A stretch of DNA of 64,000 nt, taken from Clostridiaceae bacterium Marseille-Q3526. GTDB taxonomy: Bacteria > Bacillota > Clostridia > Lachnospirales > Lachnospiraceae. A program made the position numbers and the translations under genes. Below are positions 42,993 to 52,205 of this stretch, piece after piece (position 1 is the stretch's first letter; every line of letters begins with the position of its first letter). The notes under the pieces were generated by a model. It had not been told where the DNA came from and did no database searches. It worked only from the letters and a program-made list of their open reading frames with translations. The DNA is taken from NCBI GenBank assembly GCA_018223375.1, contig JAGTTS010000001.1:124001-188000 (forward strand), in the 5' to 3' direction.

Positions 42993-43620
42993 AGAAATCG
43001 GAACAGTGAATAAAATCAAACGGGGACAGCATTCTGCTGTTTTGGAAATCGGCGCGAAGACGATTCTGGAGGACGTAAAAGCAGGGGACAGTATTGCAGT
43101 CAACGGAATTTGTCTAACCGTTACAGCTCTGCATTCTGGTGCATTTACGGCAGATGTTATGCATGAAACTTTAAACCGCTCTGCTTTGACAAGTATAGTT
43201 CTCGGCAGTCATGTAAATTTAGAGCGTGCCATGAAAGCAAACGGAAGATTTGGAGGGCATATGGTTTCCGGGCATATAGACGGCACAGGGAAAATCATTG
43301 GCATACAGAAAGACGATACGGCAATTTGGTTTACTATACAGACAAAGCCGGAAATCCTGAATTATATTGTAGAAAAAGGTTCTATTGCAATCGACGGAAT
43401 CAGCCTGACAGCTGCCAAAATTGAAAAGGACAGTTTTTCTGTTTCTGCCATTCCACATACAGTTAAACAAACCATTCTGCATGAACGAAAAGAGGGAAGC
43501 TTTGTCAATCTGGAAGCGGACGTTATTGGCAAATATATAGAAAAATTATTATCCATATCTTTAAAACAGCAAACAAGCAGTCTTATTACAAAAGATTTTT
43601 TAACAAAGTATGGATTTTAG
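42973..43620 (+). CDS. ribE: riboflavin synthase, alpha subunit
   Basis: A 215-residue protein with the duplicated lumazine-binding domain: FTGIVEEIGTV at the start, then two barrel repeats carrying NGICLTVTAL and DGISLTAAKI. I chose the TTG at 42973, six nt after the AGGTGG site, because the protein then begins MFTGIVEE exactly as family members do; another TTG in frame lies seven codons upstream. It dismutates two lumazine molecules into riboflavin and pyrimidine. It starts inside the end of ribD. Confidence 0.93.
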   Translation: MFTGIVEEIGTVNKIKRGQHSAVLEIGAKTILEDVKAGDSIAVNGICLTVTALHSGAFTADVMHETLNRSALTSIVLGSHVNLERAMKANGRFGGHMVSGHIDGTGKIIGIQKDDTAIWFTIQTKPEILNYIVEKGSIAIDGISLTAAKIEKDSFSVSAIPHTVKQTILHERKEGSFVNLEADVIGKYIEKLLSISLKQQTSSLITKDFLTKYGF

Positions 43621-43631
43621 GAGGATGGCAT

Positions 43632-44831
43632 ATGACAGCATTTCATTCAATCGAAGAAGCACTTGAAGATTTGAGAAAAGGGAAAATCATTTTAGTAACT
43701 GATGATGCAGAACGAGAAAACGAAGGGGACTTTATATGTGCCGCACAGTTTGCTTCAACGGCAAATATAAACTTTATGGCAACCTATGGTAAAGGGCTGA
43801 TTTGTATGCCCATGTCAGAAGAATATGTGAAAAAACTTAAAATCCCTCAAATGGTAGAGAAAAATACAGATAACCACGAAACGGCATTTACGGTATCAAT
43901 CGATCATATAACAACTTCTACCGGGATTTCTGCTGCTGAACGCTCTGTTACTGCTCTCGCCTGTGTGGAGGAAAATGCAAAGCCAGAGGATTTTCGCAGA
44001 CCGGGACATATGTTCCCGTTACTTGCAAAGAAAAATGGCGTATTAGAAAGAAATGGTCATACAGAAGCAGCCGTAGATTTATGCAGGTTAGCAGGCTTAA
44101 AAGAATGTGGACTGTGTTGTGAAATTATGCGGGAGGATGGAACTATGATGAGAAGCGCAGAGCTTTTAGAGCTTGCGAAGCGCTTTAGAATTAAATATGT
44201 GACAATACAGGACTTGCAGAATTACCGCAAATGCCATGATAAATTAGTTAAGCGGATGACAACTGTAAAAATGCCGACAAAATACGGGAATTTTACCGCT
44301 TATGGATTTATAAATACGCTGAATGGAGAACATCACGTTGCGCTTGTAAAAGGAGATATAGGAAATGGTGAAAATGTTCTGTGCCGCGTCCATTCTGAGT
44401 GTTTAACCGGAGATACCTTTGGTTCTCTGCGCTGTGACTGTGGACAGCAATTTGCAGCTGCCATGACGCAAATTGAAAAGGAGGGACGTGGTATCTTGCT
44501 TTATATGCGGCAGGAGGGACGTGGTATCGGACTAATCAATAAACTGCGTGCTTATGAATTGCAGGAACAGGGCATGGACACACTGGAAGCTAACCTTGCG
44601 TTGGGCTTTTCCGGAGATGAGCGGGAATATTATATAGGCGCACAGATTTTGAAGGATTTGGGCGTGACCAGTATACGGCTTTTAACAAACAATCCGGACA
44701 AAATTTACCAGCTTTCAGACTTTGGACTGGAAATTAAAGAGCGGATACCACTTCAAATGGATGCTACTGCGCATGACTTATTTTATCTTAAAACCAAGCA
44801 AAAACGCATGGGACATATCTTAAAATACTAA
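43632..44831 (+). CDS. ribBA: DHBP synthase/GTP cyclohydrolase II
   Basis: A 399-residue fusion. The N-terminal RibB half (1-200) has DDAERENEGDF, RPGHMFPL and HTEAAVDLCRLAG, needed to convert ribulose-5-phosphate to the 3,4-dihydroxy-2-butanone phosphate. The C-terminal RibA half has the zinc cysteines in HSECLTGDTFGSLRCDCGQQ and the GTP site RQEGRGIGLINKL. It supplies both branches of the riboflavin pathway. AGGAGG precedes the ATG, 11 nt after ribE. Confidence 0.97.
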   Translation: MTAFHSIEEALEDLRKGKIILVTDDAERENEGDFICAAQFASTANINFMATYGKGLICMPMSEEYVKKLKIPQMVEKNTDNHETAFTVSIDHITTSTGISAAERSVTALACVEENAKPEDFRRPGHMFPLLAKKNGVLERNGHTEAAVDLCRLAGLKECGLCCEIMREDGTMMRSAELLELAKRFRIKYVTIQDLQNYRKCHDKLVKRMTTVKMPTKYGNFTAYGFINTLNGEHHVALVKGDIGNGENVLCRVHSECLTGDTFGSLRCDCGQQFAAAMTQIEKEGRGILLYMRQEGRGIGLINKLRAYELQEQGMDTLEANLALGFSGDEREYYIGAQILKDLGVTSIRLLTNNPDKIYQLSDFGLEIKERIPLQMDATAHDLFYLKTKQKRMGHILKY

Positions 44832-44851
44832 ATTACAGGAGGATTTGCAAT

Positions 44852-45319
44852 ATGAAAACATTTGAGGGAAAACTGGTATCAAAAGAAATCAAAATCGGGA
44901 TTGTTGCGGCAAGGTTTAACGAATTTATCACTGCTAAACTCTTAGAGGGCGCAATGGATGGTCTGATCCGCCATAATATGGATGAAAAGGATATTCATGT
45001 GGCGTGGGTTCCTGGTGCTTTTGAAATCCCGCTTATTGCGTCTAAAATGGCAAAAAGCAGAAAATACGATGCAGTAATTTGTCTGGGAGCAGTCATTCGT
45101 GGTTCAACCAGCCATTATGATTATGTATGCAGCGAAGTTTCAAAAGGGATTGCTTCTGTTTCTTTGGAGAGTGGCGTGCCAGTGATGTTTGGCGTTCTCA
45201 CAACAGAAAATATCGAGCAGGCAATTGAGCGGGCAGGTACAAAGGCTGGAAATAAAGGGTTCGATTGTGCTGTAGGAGCAATCGAAATGGTAAATCTTAT
45301 TCGGGAAATGGAAGAATAA
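44852..45319 (+). CDS. ribH: 6,7-dimethyl-8-ribityllumazine synthase
   Basis: A 155-residue enzyme with ARFNEFITAKLLEGA, WVPGAFEIP, GAVIRGSTSHYDYVC (catalytic His region) and FGVLTTENIEQAIERAGTKA, all diagnostic of RibH. It condenses the two branch products to lumazine and forms an icosahedral shell of 60 subunits in many bacteria. It ends the operon; the stop is followed by a bidirectional terminator at 45370-45421. Confidence 0.97.
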   Translation: MKTFEGKLVSKEIKIGIVAARFNEFITAKLLEGAMDGLIRHNMDEKDIHVAWVPGAFEIPLIASKMAKSRKYDAVICLGAVIRGSTSHYDYVCSEVSKGIASVSLESGVPVMFGVLTTENIEQAIERAGTKAGNKGFDCAVGAIEMVNLIREMEE

Positions 45320-45369
45320 ATAACTTTTTATAGCAAAGCCAGCCAGAACGAGTTGAAAGAAAAGAGGAA

Positions 45370-45421
45370 AAAAGAGGTTTTCCTGCGGCTAAGCTTTTGG
45401 TGGAGCTGGAAAACCTCTTTT
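45370..45421. terminator. bidirectional terminator between ribH and the efflux operon
   Basis: AAAAGAGGTTTTCC (45370-45383) pairs perfectly with GGAAAACCTCTTTT (45408-45421), with partly complementary GAGGAA/TTCCTC flanks and T runs both ways. It serves the convergent ribH and TolC-like genes. Confidence 0.8.
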
Positions 45422-45444
45422 CTTCCTCTCAATTCTTCCTCTTA

Positions 45445-46728
45445 TTACTGTGGCTGATTCAGATATCCGTTCACTGCCCAGTTGTAGGTCTCCACAGCCT
45501 GGAACAGAGCCATATTTGCAGTTTTCTCTGCAATCTGCTTTCCCAGGAAGGATGACTGAGCCTGGAGATACTCCAGGTCGCTGACCATTCCCAGGCCTCG
45601 TTTTGTCTCTGTAGCTGACATTGACTGCTGCTCTGTAGCCAGCTCAGCCTGAGCTAACTGCCATGCAATCTTTTTCTGCTGAATATCATTATACAGATTT
45701 GTCATGGAAGCGCTGATGCTCTGCTCCAGATTTTTTACAGTTCTTTCCTGATTCTTCTTATCTGTAGAGTTTTCCTGCATGTTGTTCAGCGCTCTCCTGC
45801 TGTACTGAAGATCATAATTGTTCTCCAGGGCCTTCTGACGGTCGGCTTCCAGATTAATCTGGTCAATAGCCGCCAGATCTGCCTGCGGAACTTCCTTGAT
45901 TTCCGGCTGTGCGTTGTAGCTCCAGCCTGTCATCATACACAGGTTCTGCCGCAGAGTCTCAAGGCTTGACAGAGTCTCTGTCTGAGTTGATTTAATAGAC
46001 TGCAGATTCTTCTGGGCCTTTAAAACGTCTGCCTGGGTAGCCATTCCAATGGAAGCCTGAGTCTGCACAGCGTTTGCCGCCGCCTCCATGACTTCCACAT
46101 TTTTCTGAATCAGATCTGCGTTCACCCGCAGCTGATTATAGGAATTGAACAGATTCTGGGTGGACACTACAATGCCCTTCTGATTTTTAATGTGCTGAAT
46201 CTTCCGCATATCGCTGTCTACATAGGAGCTGTCTGCAGAGATATCAGACTTTAAGGCACTGTTCTGCGTCATGGCCGCCGCTGACATTAAAGGTGCATAG
46301 CCGGCCATATAGCTGGCTGCCCCTGCCTGGAGCTGGGCTGCCAAAGCCACATTTCCAGCCTCTCTGGCCGCCTCAGCCTGATCGCTCAAATCATCGGCCT
46401 GGTCACTTAAATCCTCTGCCTGATCTCTCAGATCCTCCGCAGAGTCGTACATGTCGTCAGCGCTGTTTTTCGCATCCTTACGGATCTCAGCTGCATCATC
46501 GTCATTCTTTGTATCATTGTAGGACGCCTGTTCATTCTGGTAGTTAGGGTTATACTCCTCCACCAGAAGACTCAACTCATCGTACTCCATGGTATTGTCC
46601 TGAAGTCTTGCCCAGGCAGCCTCATCGTGGGCAAACTGGGGGTTTTCGGCCAGCGCCTGCATAGGAGAAAAAGAGGCGAGGGCTGCTGCTGTCAGAAGCG
46701 GTAAAACCTGTCTATACTGTCTTTTCAT
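45445..46728 (-). CDS. TolC-family protein with acidic coiled repeats
   Basis: A 427-residue exported protein with a signal peptide (MKRQYRQVLPLLTAAALASF, cleavage near ALA-EN). Residues 70-105 hold acidic heptad-like repeats (SAEDLRDQAEDLSDQADDLS then DQAEAAREAG). The rest is long amphipathic helices of the TolC/OEP type (FNSYNQLRVNADLIQKNVEV, LGMVSDLEYLQAQSSFLG). I see none of the beta-strand segments that build the outer-membrane barrel. In a monoderm it cannot span an outer membrane, so it may form a helical extension of the pump through the wall. It is the last gene of the TetR-controlled operon, 15 nt after a second TolC-like gene. Confidence 0.75.
   Translation of the reverse strand: MKRQYRQVLPLLTAAALASFSPMQALAENPQFAHDEAAWARLQDNTMEYDELSLLVEEYNPNYQNEQASYNDTKNDDDAAEIRKDAKNSADDMYDSAEDLRDQAEDLSDQADDLSDQAEAAREAGNVALAAQLQAGAASYMAGYAPLMSAAAMTQNSALKSDISADSSYVDSDMRKIQHIKNQKGIVVSTQNLFNSYNQLRVNADLIQKNVEVMEAAANAVQTQASIGMATQADVLKAQKNLQSIKSTQTETLSSLETLRQNLCMMTGWSYNAQPEIKEVPQADLAAIDQINLEADRQKALENNYDLQYSRRALNNMQENSTDKKNQERTVKNLEQSISASMTNLYNDIQQKKIAWQLAQAELATEQQSMSATETKRGLGMVSDLEYLQAQSSFLGKQIAEKTANMALFQAVETYNWAVNGYLNQPQ
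46384..46440. repeat. coding tandem repeat of Asp/Gln heptads
   Basis: Within the TolC-like gene, 21-bp imperfect units encode DLRDQAE, DLSDQAD, DLSDQAE. The DNA units differ by several synonymous changes, so the protein pattern is conserved rather than being a fresh slippage product. Confidence 0.65.
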
Positions 46729-46743
46729 GTTTTTCCCTCCATT

Positions 46744-47901
46744 TTAACTCTGTGAAACTGTCATTCCCTTTAACGCCCAATCATAATTCTGTATGCTGGA
46801 AAATAAATCTGCCTTGGCATCGTCCCTCTCGGACTTGGCAGTTAAATAAGCGGCCTGAGCACTCAGATAATCAATTTTGCTCATCATCCCCATAGCATTC
46901 TTCTGATCTGCGGCCTGCATATCCAGGGAAGCGGCCTGGAAATTAGCTTCAGCTCCCTCATATGCCTGACGGGCTGCCACTGTCTTTGCATAAAGGCCTT
47001 CCATATTGACTGCGATGCTCTGGCGGGTCTGGGATACGTTCCTCTTCAGAGCGTTTCTTCCTACTGAACCGCTGGCTCCGTTCTGGCGCATGCTGATCAG
47101 GTTATAGTTAGCCTGAGCGGCCGTCTCTGTATCAGCCGCCAGATTCATGCTGTCGAGCCTTGCCGTATCCACATCAGGGAGCGGCGCAATCTCCGGATCG
47201 CTGTCAGCATTCCAGCCGCAGGTAATCAGCAGGTTCTGTTTCAGGCTGTTGACTGCAGAGTCCATCTGAACCGCCGCGCTCTGAGCCTGGAGCCAGCTCT
47301 GGTTCGCAGAAAGCACCTCCTCAGAGGAGGCCATTCCAAGGCCGGCTCTGGCCGCAGCCGCGTCGTAGCCGGCTTTGGCTAACTCCTCCTGCTTGGCTAA
47401 CAGATCTTTCTTGGAAGCCGCCTTCTGGTACTGAATCATCAGGTTCTGGGCCAGCATGGTCTGCTGGTTCTTCAGCATTTTCAGCGAACGCTCCGCTGTA
47501 CCTGACAGGTCTTCATCGGACAGTTTGGCTGCCTGCTTTCTCATGGCCTTGGCGGCCTCCTTATAAGATTCATAGAGCGCTCTGGTGGATTCGTCCATAT
47601 CGTCCTCTTTCAGATCCAGCGCGCTTTCCATCGCTTCGTCGGCGTCCTTTCCCAGCTGTCTGGCTGCTTCCAGACTCTGGCTCTGTCCGGCAATCTGCGC
47701 ATATGTATTTTTATAGGTTACATTATACCGCTCCACTAATCCGGGCAGCTCGCTGTACTGGAGAGTCCCGTCGTTAAGCTCGGCCAGATACGCCTCATTG
47801 ACTCCTCCGTCCGCCCCCGACGGCCCTGCCAGGACCAGGAGGGGGGAGGAGAGAGCCAGGAGAACGGCCGCTGCCGCGGCGGCTGTCTGTTTTCGTTTCA
47901 T
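46744..47901 (-). CDS. second TolC-family protein
   Basis: A 385-residue exported protein with signal peptide (MKRKQTAAAAAAVLLALSSP, cleavage near VLA-GP). It has the same helical plan as its neighbour: LAELNDGTLQYSELPGLVER near the N-terminus, two long helical pairs, and an LGMASSEEVLSANQSWLQAQ / MGMMSKIDYLSAQAAYLTAK repeat typical of the TolC internal duplication. Barrel strands are again not evident. It shares clear similarity with the 427-residue protein, so the pair arose by tandem duplication. AGGAGGTG lies upstream and the RND pump gene ends 47 nt before it. Confidence 0.75.
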   Translation of the reverse strand: MKRKQTAAAAAAVLLALSSPLLVLAGPSGADGGVNEAYLAELNDGTLQYSELPGLVERYNVTYKNTYAQIAGQSQSLEAARQLGKDADEAMESALDLKEDDMDESTRALYESYKEAAKAMRKQAAKLSDEDLSGTAERSLKMLKNQQTMLAQNLMIQYQKAASKKDLLAKQEELAKAGYDAAAARAGLGMASSEEVLSANQSWLQAQSAAVQMDSAVNSLKQNLLITCGWNADSDPEIAPLPDVDTARLDSMNLAADTETAAQANYNLISMRQNGASGSVGRNALKRNVSQTRQSIAVNMEGLYAKTVAARQAYEGAEANFQAASLDMQAADQKNAMGMMSKIDYLSAQAAYLTAKSERDDAKADLFSSIQNYDWALKGMTVSQS

Positions 47902-47948
47902 GGTTCTGTCACCTCCAGGTGTTCTATGATGTGTAATCAGCTTGTTTA

Positions 47949-50900
47949 TCAGTCGATGTCCAGCTCCTGCTTCGGCTTCCTGTTCATCAGAGTATAGTAA
48001 ATAGGAAGCATTAACAGGGACAGGATCGTAGAGGCAATGAGGCCTCCCACGTTTACAAGGGCCAGGCCCTGCATGGTCTCTCCACTGTCTCCGTAGGCCA
48101 GAGCCATAGGAATCATGGATACTACGGTTGTCAGCGTTGTCATAAGGATTGGGCGCAGACGCGTCGCGCCTGCCTCTACGAGAGCTGTGTCGCGATCCAT
48201 TTCCGCCCTGTACTGGTTAGCTGTATCCACGTAAAGGATACCGGAGTTTACAACGGTTCCGAACAGCATCAGGAATCCTAACAGGGACGCCATACTGATG
48301 CTGGCGTCTGCTAAGAACAGAAGTCCGAAGGAACCAATAAGGCTGAACGGAATGGTCGTCATAACCATGACGGAGAACTTCGGAGACTCGAACTGAGCCG
48401 CCATAACTACGAAAATTAAGAAGATGGACATTCCGATGGCGCCGCCTAAGGAAGCGAACTCCTCGGCCATGCTCTCATCCTGGGAGCTCTGTGCTCTCGT
48501 TACGTTCTCTGTCAGTCTTGGAGCGACTGTCTCATTGTAAATCTTCGTCTCCAGGGCGTCCATTTCGTCCTCGTTTGTACCATTGACAAAATCACCTGTG
48601 ATGGTTACCTGATATTCCTTATCTTTTCTCGTAATACTCTGTGGGCTGTCTTTAAAGTAGATATCTGCAATGTCAGCCAGAGCGATAGAATTGCCCTGTG
48701 AACCAGTAATGGTGATTCCCTTTACCTGATCTACTGTCTCATACCAGCCGTCCGGGTACTCGATTTTAATGCTGATTTCCTCTCCGTTCTGCTCCAGGTC
48801 AGCTGCTTCATTTCCGCTGATCATCATGTATACACTCTGAGCCACCTGAGCAGGAACCATACCTTCCGCTGATGCTTTTACCGGATCAATGTCAATCTGA
48901 ATAACCGGAGCTGAGTTCTCCAGAGAGGAGTGAATCTTGGTCAGCTCTGGTCTTTCCTTTAAGTCGTTTACAATCTGGTCAGAAATATTTTTAAGCTCAT
49001 CGTACTGGGTTCCCTTGAGAAGGTACTCCACTCCGTCAGTGCTGCCTGAGGACATGGAACTGGAGCTTGCGGAATCGACGGTTACGTTCATCTCCTGGTA
49101 GGAAGTGAGAACCGGCTTCCACTCCTTGATAACCTCGTCGGTGGAACGCTTTCTGTCGTCTTTTAAGTATGCGGTCAGAGTCGCGGAACCGCCGCCGGAA
49201 ATGCTCAGTCCGCTGGCTCCGTAAGACAGAATGTAATCCTCCACATCCTCGTCCGCAGATACGTATGCCTCTGCGTCTCTTACCAGCTGATCTACCTTGT
49301 CAATGGTGATACCTGGACGAAGCTCCATCGTTACCTGAATTGTACCGTCGTCTGTCTCCGGCATCAGCTCCATCTTGATATGGCCTGCCAGCAGGAAGGA
49401 AACAATCAGAAGAGCCACGCTGGTGAACATAACGGTTTTCTTCTTCGGAAGCAGGAACCGGATCAGAGAGCGGTACTGATCCTGCATCACCTTTACTACG
49501 CCTGACAGCGGAGCTTTCTCCCTCTCTGCCGGCCGGTACATGGTGTAGCACAGCGGCACAATAGAGATAGCGGAGATAAAGGAGGCGATCATACAGAATA
49601 CGATCGTAAATCCAAGCGGTTTAAACATCTGTCCGGACAGGCCCTGAATCAGAGCCAGAGGAAGGAATACAACGCAGGTGGTCGCCGTACCGCCCAGGAT
49701 AGAGGCGATCATGATTCTTGTTCCCTCTAAGGCTGCATCCCGGAAGGATGTAGCTGTATTTCCTATCTTTTCTTTCGCTCTGAAACAGCTCTCCAGCACG
49801 TTAATCGAGTTGTCGACCATCATTCCGACGCCCAGAACAAGGCTGCCCAGGGTGATAACGTTCAGGGAGAAGCCCATGGCTCTCATCAGGATTAACGCCG
49901 CCAGAATGGAAATCGGGATGGACGTTCCTACAATCAGGGACGCCTTGATGTCTCCGAAGAACAGCCACAGGATGATCATGGAAATGATAACCGCCATTAC
50001 CATGGTCTCCATTACGCTCTTTAAAGAAGCGTTAATACTGTCGCTGCTGTCATCAACTACAACGATGTCCAGGTTCGGATTACTTCGTTCCAGACGCTCA
50101 ATGGTCTTATTTACTGCTTTTGATACCTCTCCGGCTGAAGACTCCTGCTGCTTTTTAATAGCCAGCGTCATGGTGTCTCTGCCGTTGTAACGTCCGATAC
50201 CAATGGGATCCTCCAGGTTTGTGTGTACGTCTGCGATGTCCTCCAGATGAATGATATCGCCGCTTCCCACGGTAATCGGAATGGTTTTTAAGCTCTCCAT
50301 CGTATCATAGCTGACGCCTGCTGATACGGATAATTTCTGGCTTCCTACAATCGCGCTTCCAGCCGGAAGAGAGAAGTCTGCGCTTCCCACTGCCTGAGCC
50401 ACCTGGCTCATGGATAAGTGATACTGGTCAAGCTTCTCAGGAATCAGCTCAACCTTGATGTACTGCTCCTGGCCTCCGCTGACGTCTACGCTGGCAACGG
50501 AAGAAATCTTCTCAAACTCCGGGGCAATGGTCTCGTCCACGTAGTTGTAAAGGTTCTCCGCCGTGTCGTCGTTGACCGCCAGAGTCATGGTGGCCATATC
50601 GTTGATGTTCATCTCCACAATGGCCGGATCGTCTGCATCCTCCGGCAGTGTGGAGCCCATTAAATCCATCTTTTTCTTTAAATCGTCATAAGCCTCGTCA
50701 ATATCTGTTCCGTACTGGTACTCCAGAATAATCATGGAGATGTTCTCCTGGGAATAGCTGTTGACAGACTTTACGCCGTTCAAGGTTCCTATCTCGTCCT
50801 CTATCGGCTTCGTTACCAGTTCGCTGACGTCCTCCGGGCTGGCTCCCACATAGGTGGTGGCCACAATCAGCATGGGCATATCCATCTCCGGAATCAGCTC

Positions 50901-51002
50901 CAGCTTGGAGGAGAGAACGGAGGATAAGCCAAATACGATCAGACAGATAACTGACAGGATCGTAGTGACAGGACGCTTCAGGACAAATTTAGTTAAACCC
51001 AT
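47949..51002 (-). CDS. RND efflux transporter permease (AcrB/HAE1-like)
   Basis: A 1017-residue pump with the RND plan: TM1 (VTTILSVICLIVFGLSSVL), two large extracellular porter domains and two six-helix bundles. In TM4 the proton-relay segment reads GVGMMVDNSINVLES, with one Asp where AcrB has two. The TM10 segment is FLMLFGTVVNSGILYVDTAN. It uses the proton gradient to move lipophilic drugs or lipids. AGGAGG precedes the ATG, 12 nt after the adaptor gene. In Firmicutes such pumps are related to YerP/SwrC. With an adaptor and TolC-like partners this operon is a complete tripartite-style set. Confidence 0.93.
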   Translation of the reverse strand: MGLTKFVLKRPVTTILSVICLIVFGLSSVLSSKLELIPEMDMPMLIVATTYVGASPEDVSELVTKPIEDEIGTLNGVKSVNSYSQENISMIILEYQYGTDIDEAYDDLKKKMDLMGSTLPEDADDPAIVEMNINDMATMTLAVNDDTAENLYNYVDETIAPEFEKISSVASVDVSGGQEQYIKVELIPEKLDQYHLSMSQVAQAVGSADFSLPAGSAIVGSQKLSVSAGVSYDTMESLKTIPITVGSGDIIHLEDIADVHTNLEDPIGIGRYNGRDTMTLAIKKQQESSAGEVSKAVNKTIERLERSNPNLDIVVVDDSSDSINASLKSVMETMVMAVIISMIILWLFFGDIKASLIVGTSIPISILAALILMRAMGFSLNVITLGSLVLGVGMMVDNSINVLESCFRAKEKIGNTATSFRDAALEGTRIMIASILGGTATTCVVFLPLALIQGLSGQMFKPLGFTIVFCMIASFISAISIVPLCYTMYRPAEREKAPLSGVVKVMQDQYRSLIRFLLPKKKTVMFTSVALLIVSFLLAGHIKMELMPETDDGTIQVTMELRPGITIDKVDQLVRDAEAYVSADEDVEDYILSYGASGLSISGGGSATLTAYLKDDRKRSTDEVIKEWKPVLTSYQEMNVTVDSASSSSMSSGSTDGVEYLLKGTQYDELKNISDQIVNDLKERPELTKIHSSLENSAPVIQIDIDPVKASAEGMVPAQVAQSVYMMISGNEAADLEQNGEEISIKIEYPDGWYETVDQVKGITITGSQGNSIALADIADIYFKDSPQSITRKDKEYQVTITGDFVNGTNEDEMDALETKIYNETVAPRLTENVTRAQSSQDESMAEEFASLGGAIGMSIFLIFVVMAAQFESPKFSVMVMTTIPFSLIGSFGLLFLADASISMASLLGFLMLFGTVVNSGILYVDTANQYRAEMDRDTALVEAGATRLRPILMTTLTTVVSMIPMALAYGDSGETMQGLALVNVGGLIASTILSLLMLPIYYTLMNRKPKQELDID

Positions 51003-51014
51003 ATGTACGCCTCC

Positions 51015-52142
51015 TTACTCTGCTGCCTGCTCTGTCTGGGTAGTCTCTTCTTCCTGCTCTCCTGTCTGAGCCTCTCCGCCTTCAGAAGCGGCCTCAGAAG
51101 GAAGCTGTACCTGAGCGCCTTCATAAAGCTCTGAGCTCCATGTCGTGATAACCATGTCGTTCTCTGTAAGACCGGATATTACCTCTGTTTTCTCTGAATC
51201 AAAGATGCCTGTCTCGATGGGAACCTCATGAACCGTTCCGTTATCGTAGGTGTAAACCTTCGGCTTATTCTGGGAGTAATAAACTGCGTCCGTCGGGATT
51301 GTCAGCACGTTCTCTGCCTTCTCAGACACAACCGTAAGCTTTACTCTGGAGCTTGTGGCTAACGCGTCTGCGCCTGCCAGGGAAGCCTTTACGTTAAACA
51401 GGCCTGTGGCGTCGTCAATCTTTGTGCTGACCTCAGAAATCGTTCCCTCGTAATCGGTGCCGTTTTTGTTGATAATCACTGTGTCGCCCACATGAAGTCC
51501 TGCAACCACACGCTCTGTTACAGAAAAGTTTACCTGCTTTGCTCCCTCTCCGGAAATCACGCAGATAATGTTCTGGGTGCCTACGTTGTCGTGAACCTCC
51601 ACGCTGACGCTTTCCACCTTGCCGGAAATCGGCGCTGTGATGGAACTGAACTCTACCTGGTTGTCATAGGCGATCTTAGCGGAATCATACTGGAGCTGAG
51701 CCATCCTGGCGCTGCTCTGAACCTGCTCAAAGGCCTGCTGGGACATATTTCCGCTCTCAAAGAGAACTCTGGATCTCTCCAGCTCCTTGTTGGCGTTCTC
51801 CATGTTGACAGCGGCTGTCTCCATGCTGTTCTTCGCTGTGTCTACCATCTTGGTATCAATGTGGCAGATAGGCTGTCCCTCTGTGACCATGTCGCCGGCC
51901 TTTACATAGACCTCTGTGACCTCTCCTCCGGCCTTCGGAATAATGGAAGCCATCTCTGACGGCTCGATGCTGCCTGACAGGTCTGTATAAATCTCAATGG
52001 TTCCTATCTGGGGCTGCTCTGCTGAAACGACAGGGGCTGCTGCTGAATTAACCGAATCCTTTGGTTTCAGGAAACGCGGCAGAACAAGAGCCGCTACTAC
52101 AGCTACAGCGGCAGCTGTAATGATCATGTTTTTTTTCTTCAT
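51015..52142 (-). CDS. RND efflux periplasmic-type adaptor (membrane fusion protein)
   Basis: A 375-residue adaptor anchored by an N-terminal segment (MIITAAAVAVVAALVLPRFL). The lipoyl halves are GGEVTEVYVKAGDMVTEGQP and ITAPISGKVESVSVEVHDNV, flanking a short helical hairpin (about 100-165). Beta-barrel and membrane-proximal domains follow (VNFSVTERVVAGLHVGDTVI; VPIETGIFDSEKTEVISGLT). The last 30 residues are Glu/Gln-rich and disordered. It would link the RND pump to the TolC-like proteins. It is between tetR (63 nt upstream) and the pump gene. Confidence 0.92.
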   Translation of the reverse strand: MKKKNMIITAAAVAVVAALVLPRFLKPKDSVNSAAAPVVSAEQPQIGTIEIYTDLSGSIEPSEMASIIPKAGGEVTEVYVKAGDMVTEGQPICHIDTKMVDTAKNSMETAAVNMENANKELERSRVLFESGNMSQQAFEQVQSSARMAQLQYDSAKIAYDNQVEFSSITAPISGKVESVSVEVHDNVGTQNIICVISGEGAKQVNFSVTERVVAGLHVGDTVIINKNGTDYEGTISEVSTKIDDATGLFNVKASLAGADALATSSRVKLTVVSEKAENVLTIPTDAVYYSQNKPKVYTYDNGTVHEVPIETGIFDSEKTEVISGLTENDMVITTWSSELYEGAQVQLPSEAASEGGEAQTGEQEEETTQTEQAAE

Positions 52143-52205
52143 GTTGTTCTTCTCCCTTACTTACTTTCTGTCTTCATTATATGCCATGTTTATGCCAGCT
52201 TCTCT

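Noticed and set aside
45445..47901. TolC-like genes taken as evidence of a Gram-negative host
   Set aside because: SpoIIR, a CotS protein, the Firmicutes L10 leader and many monoderm-type genes say otherwise, and barrel strands are not visible.
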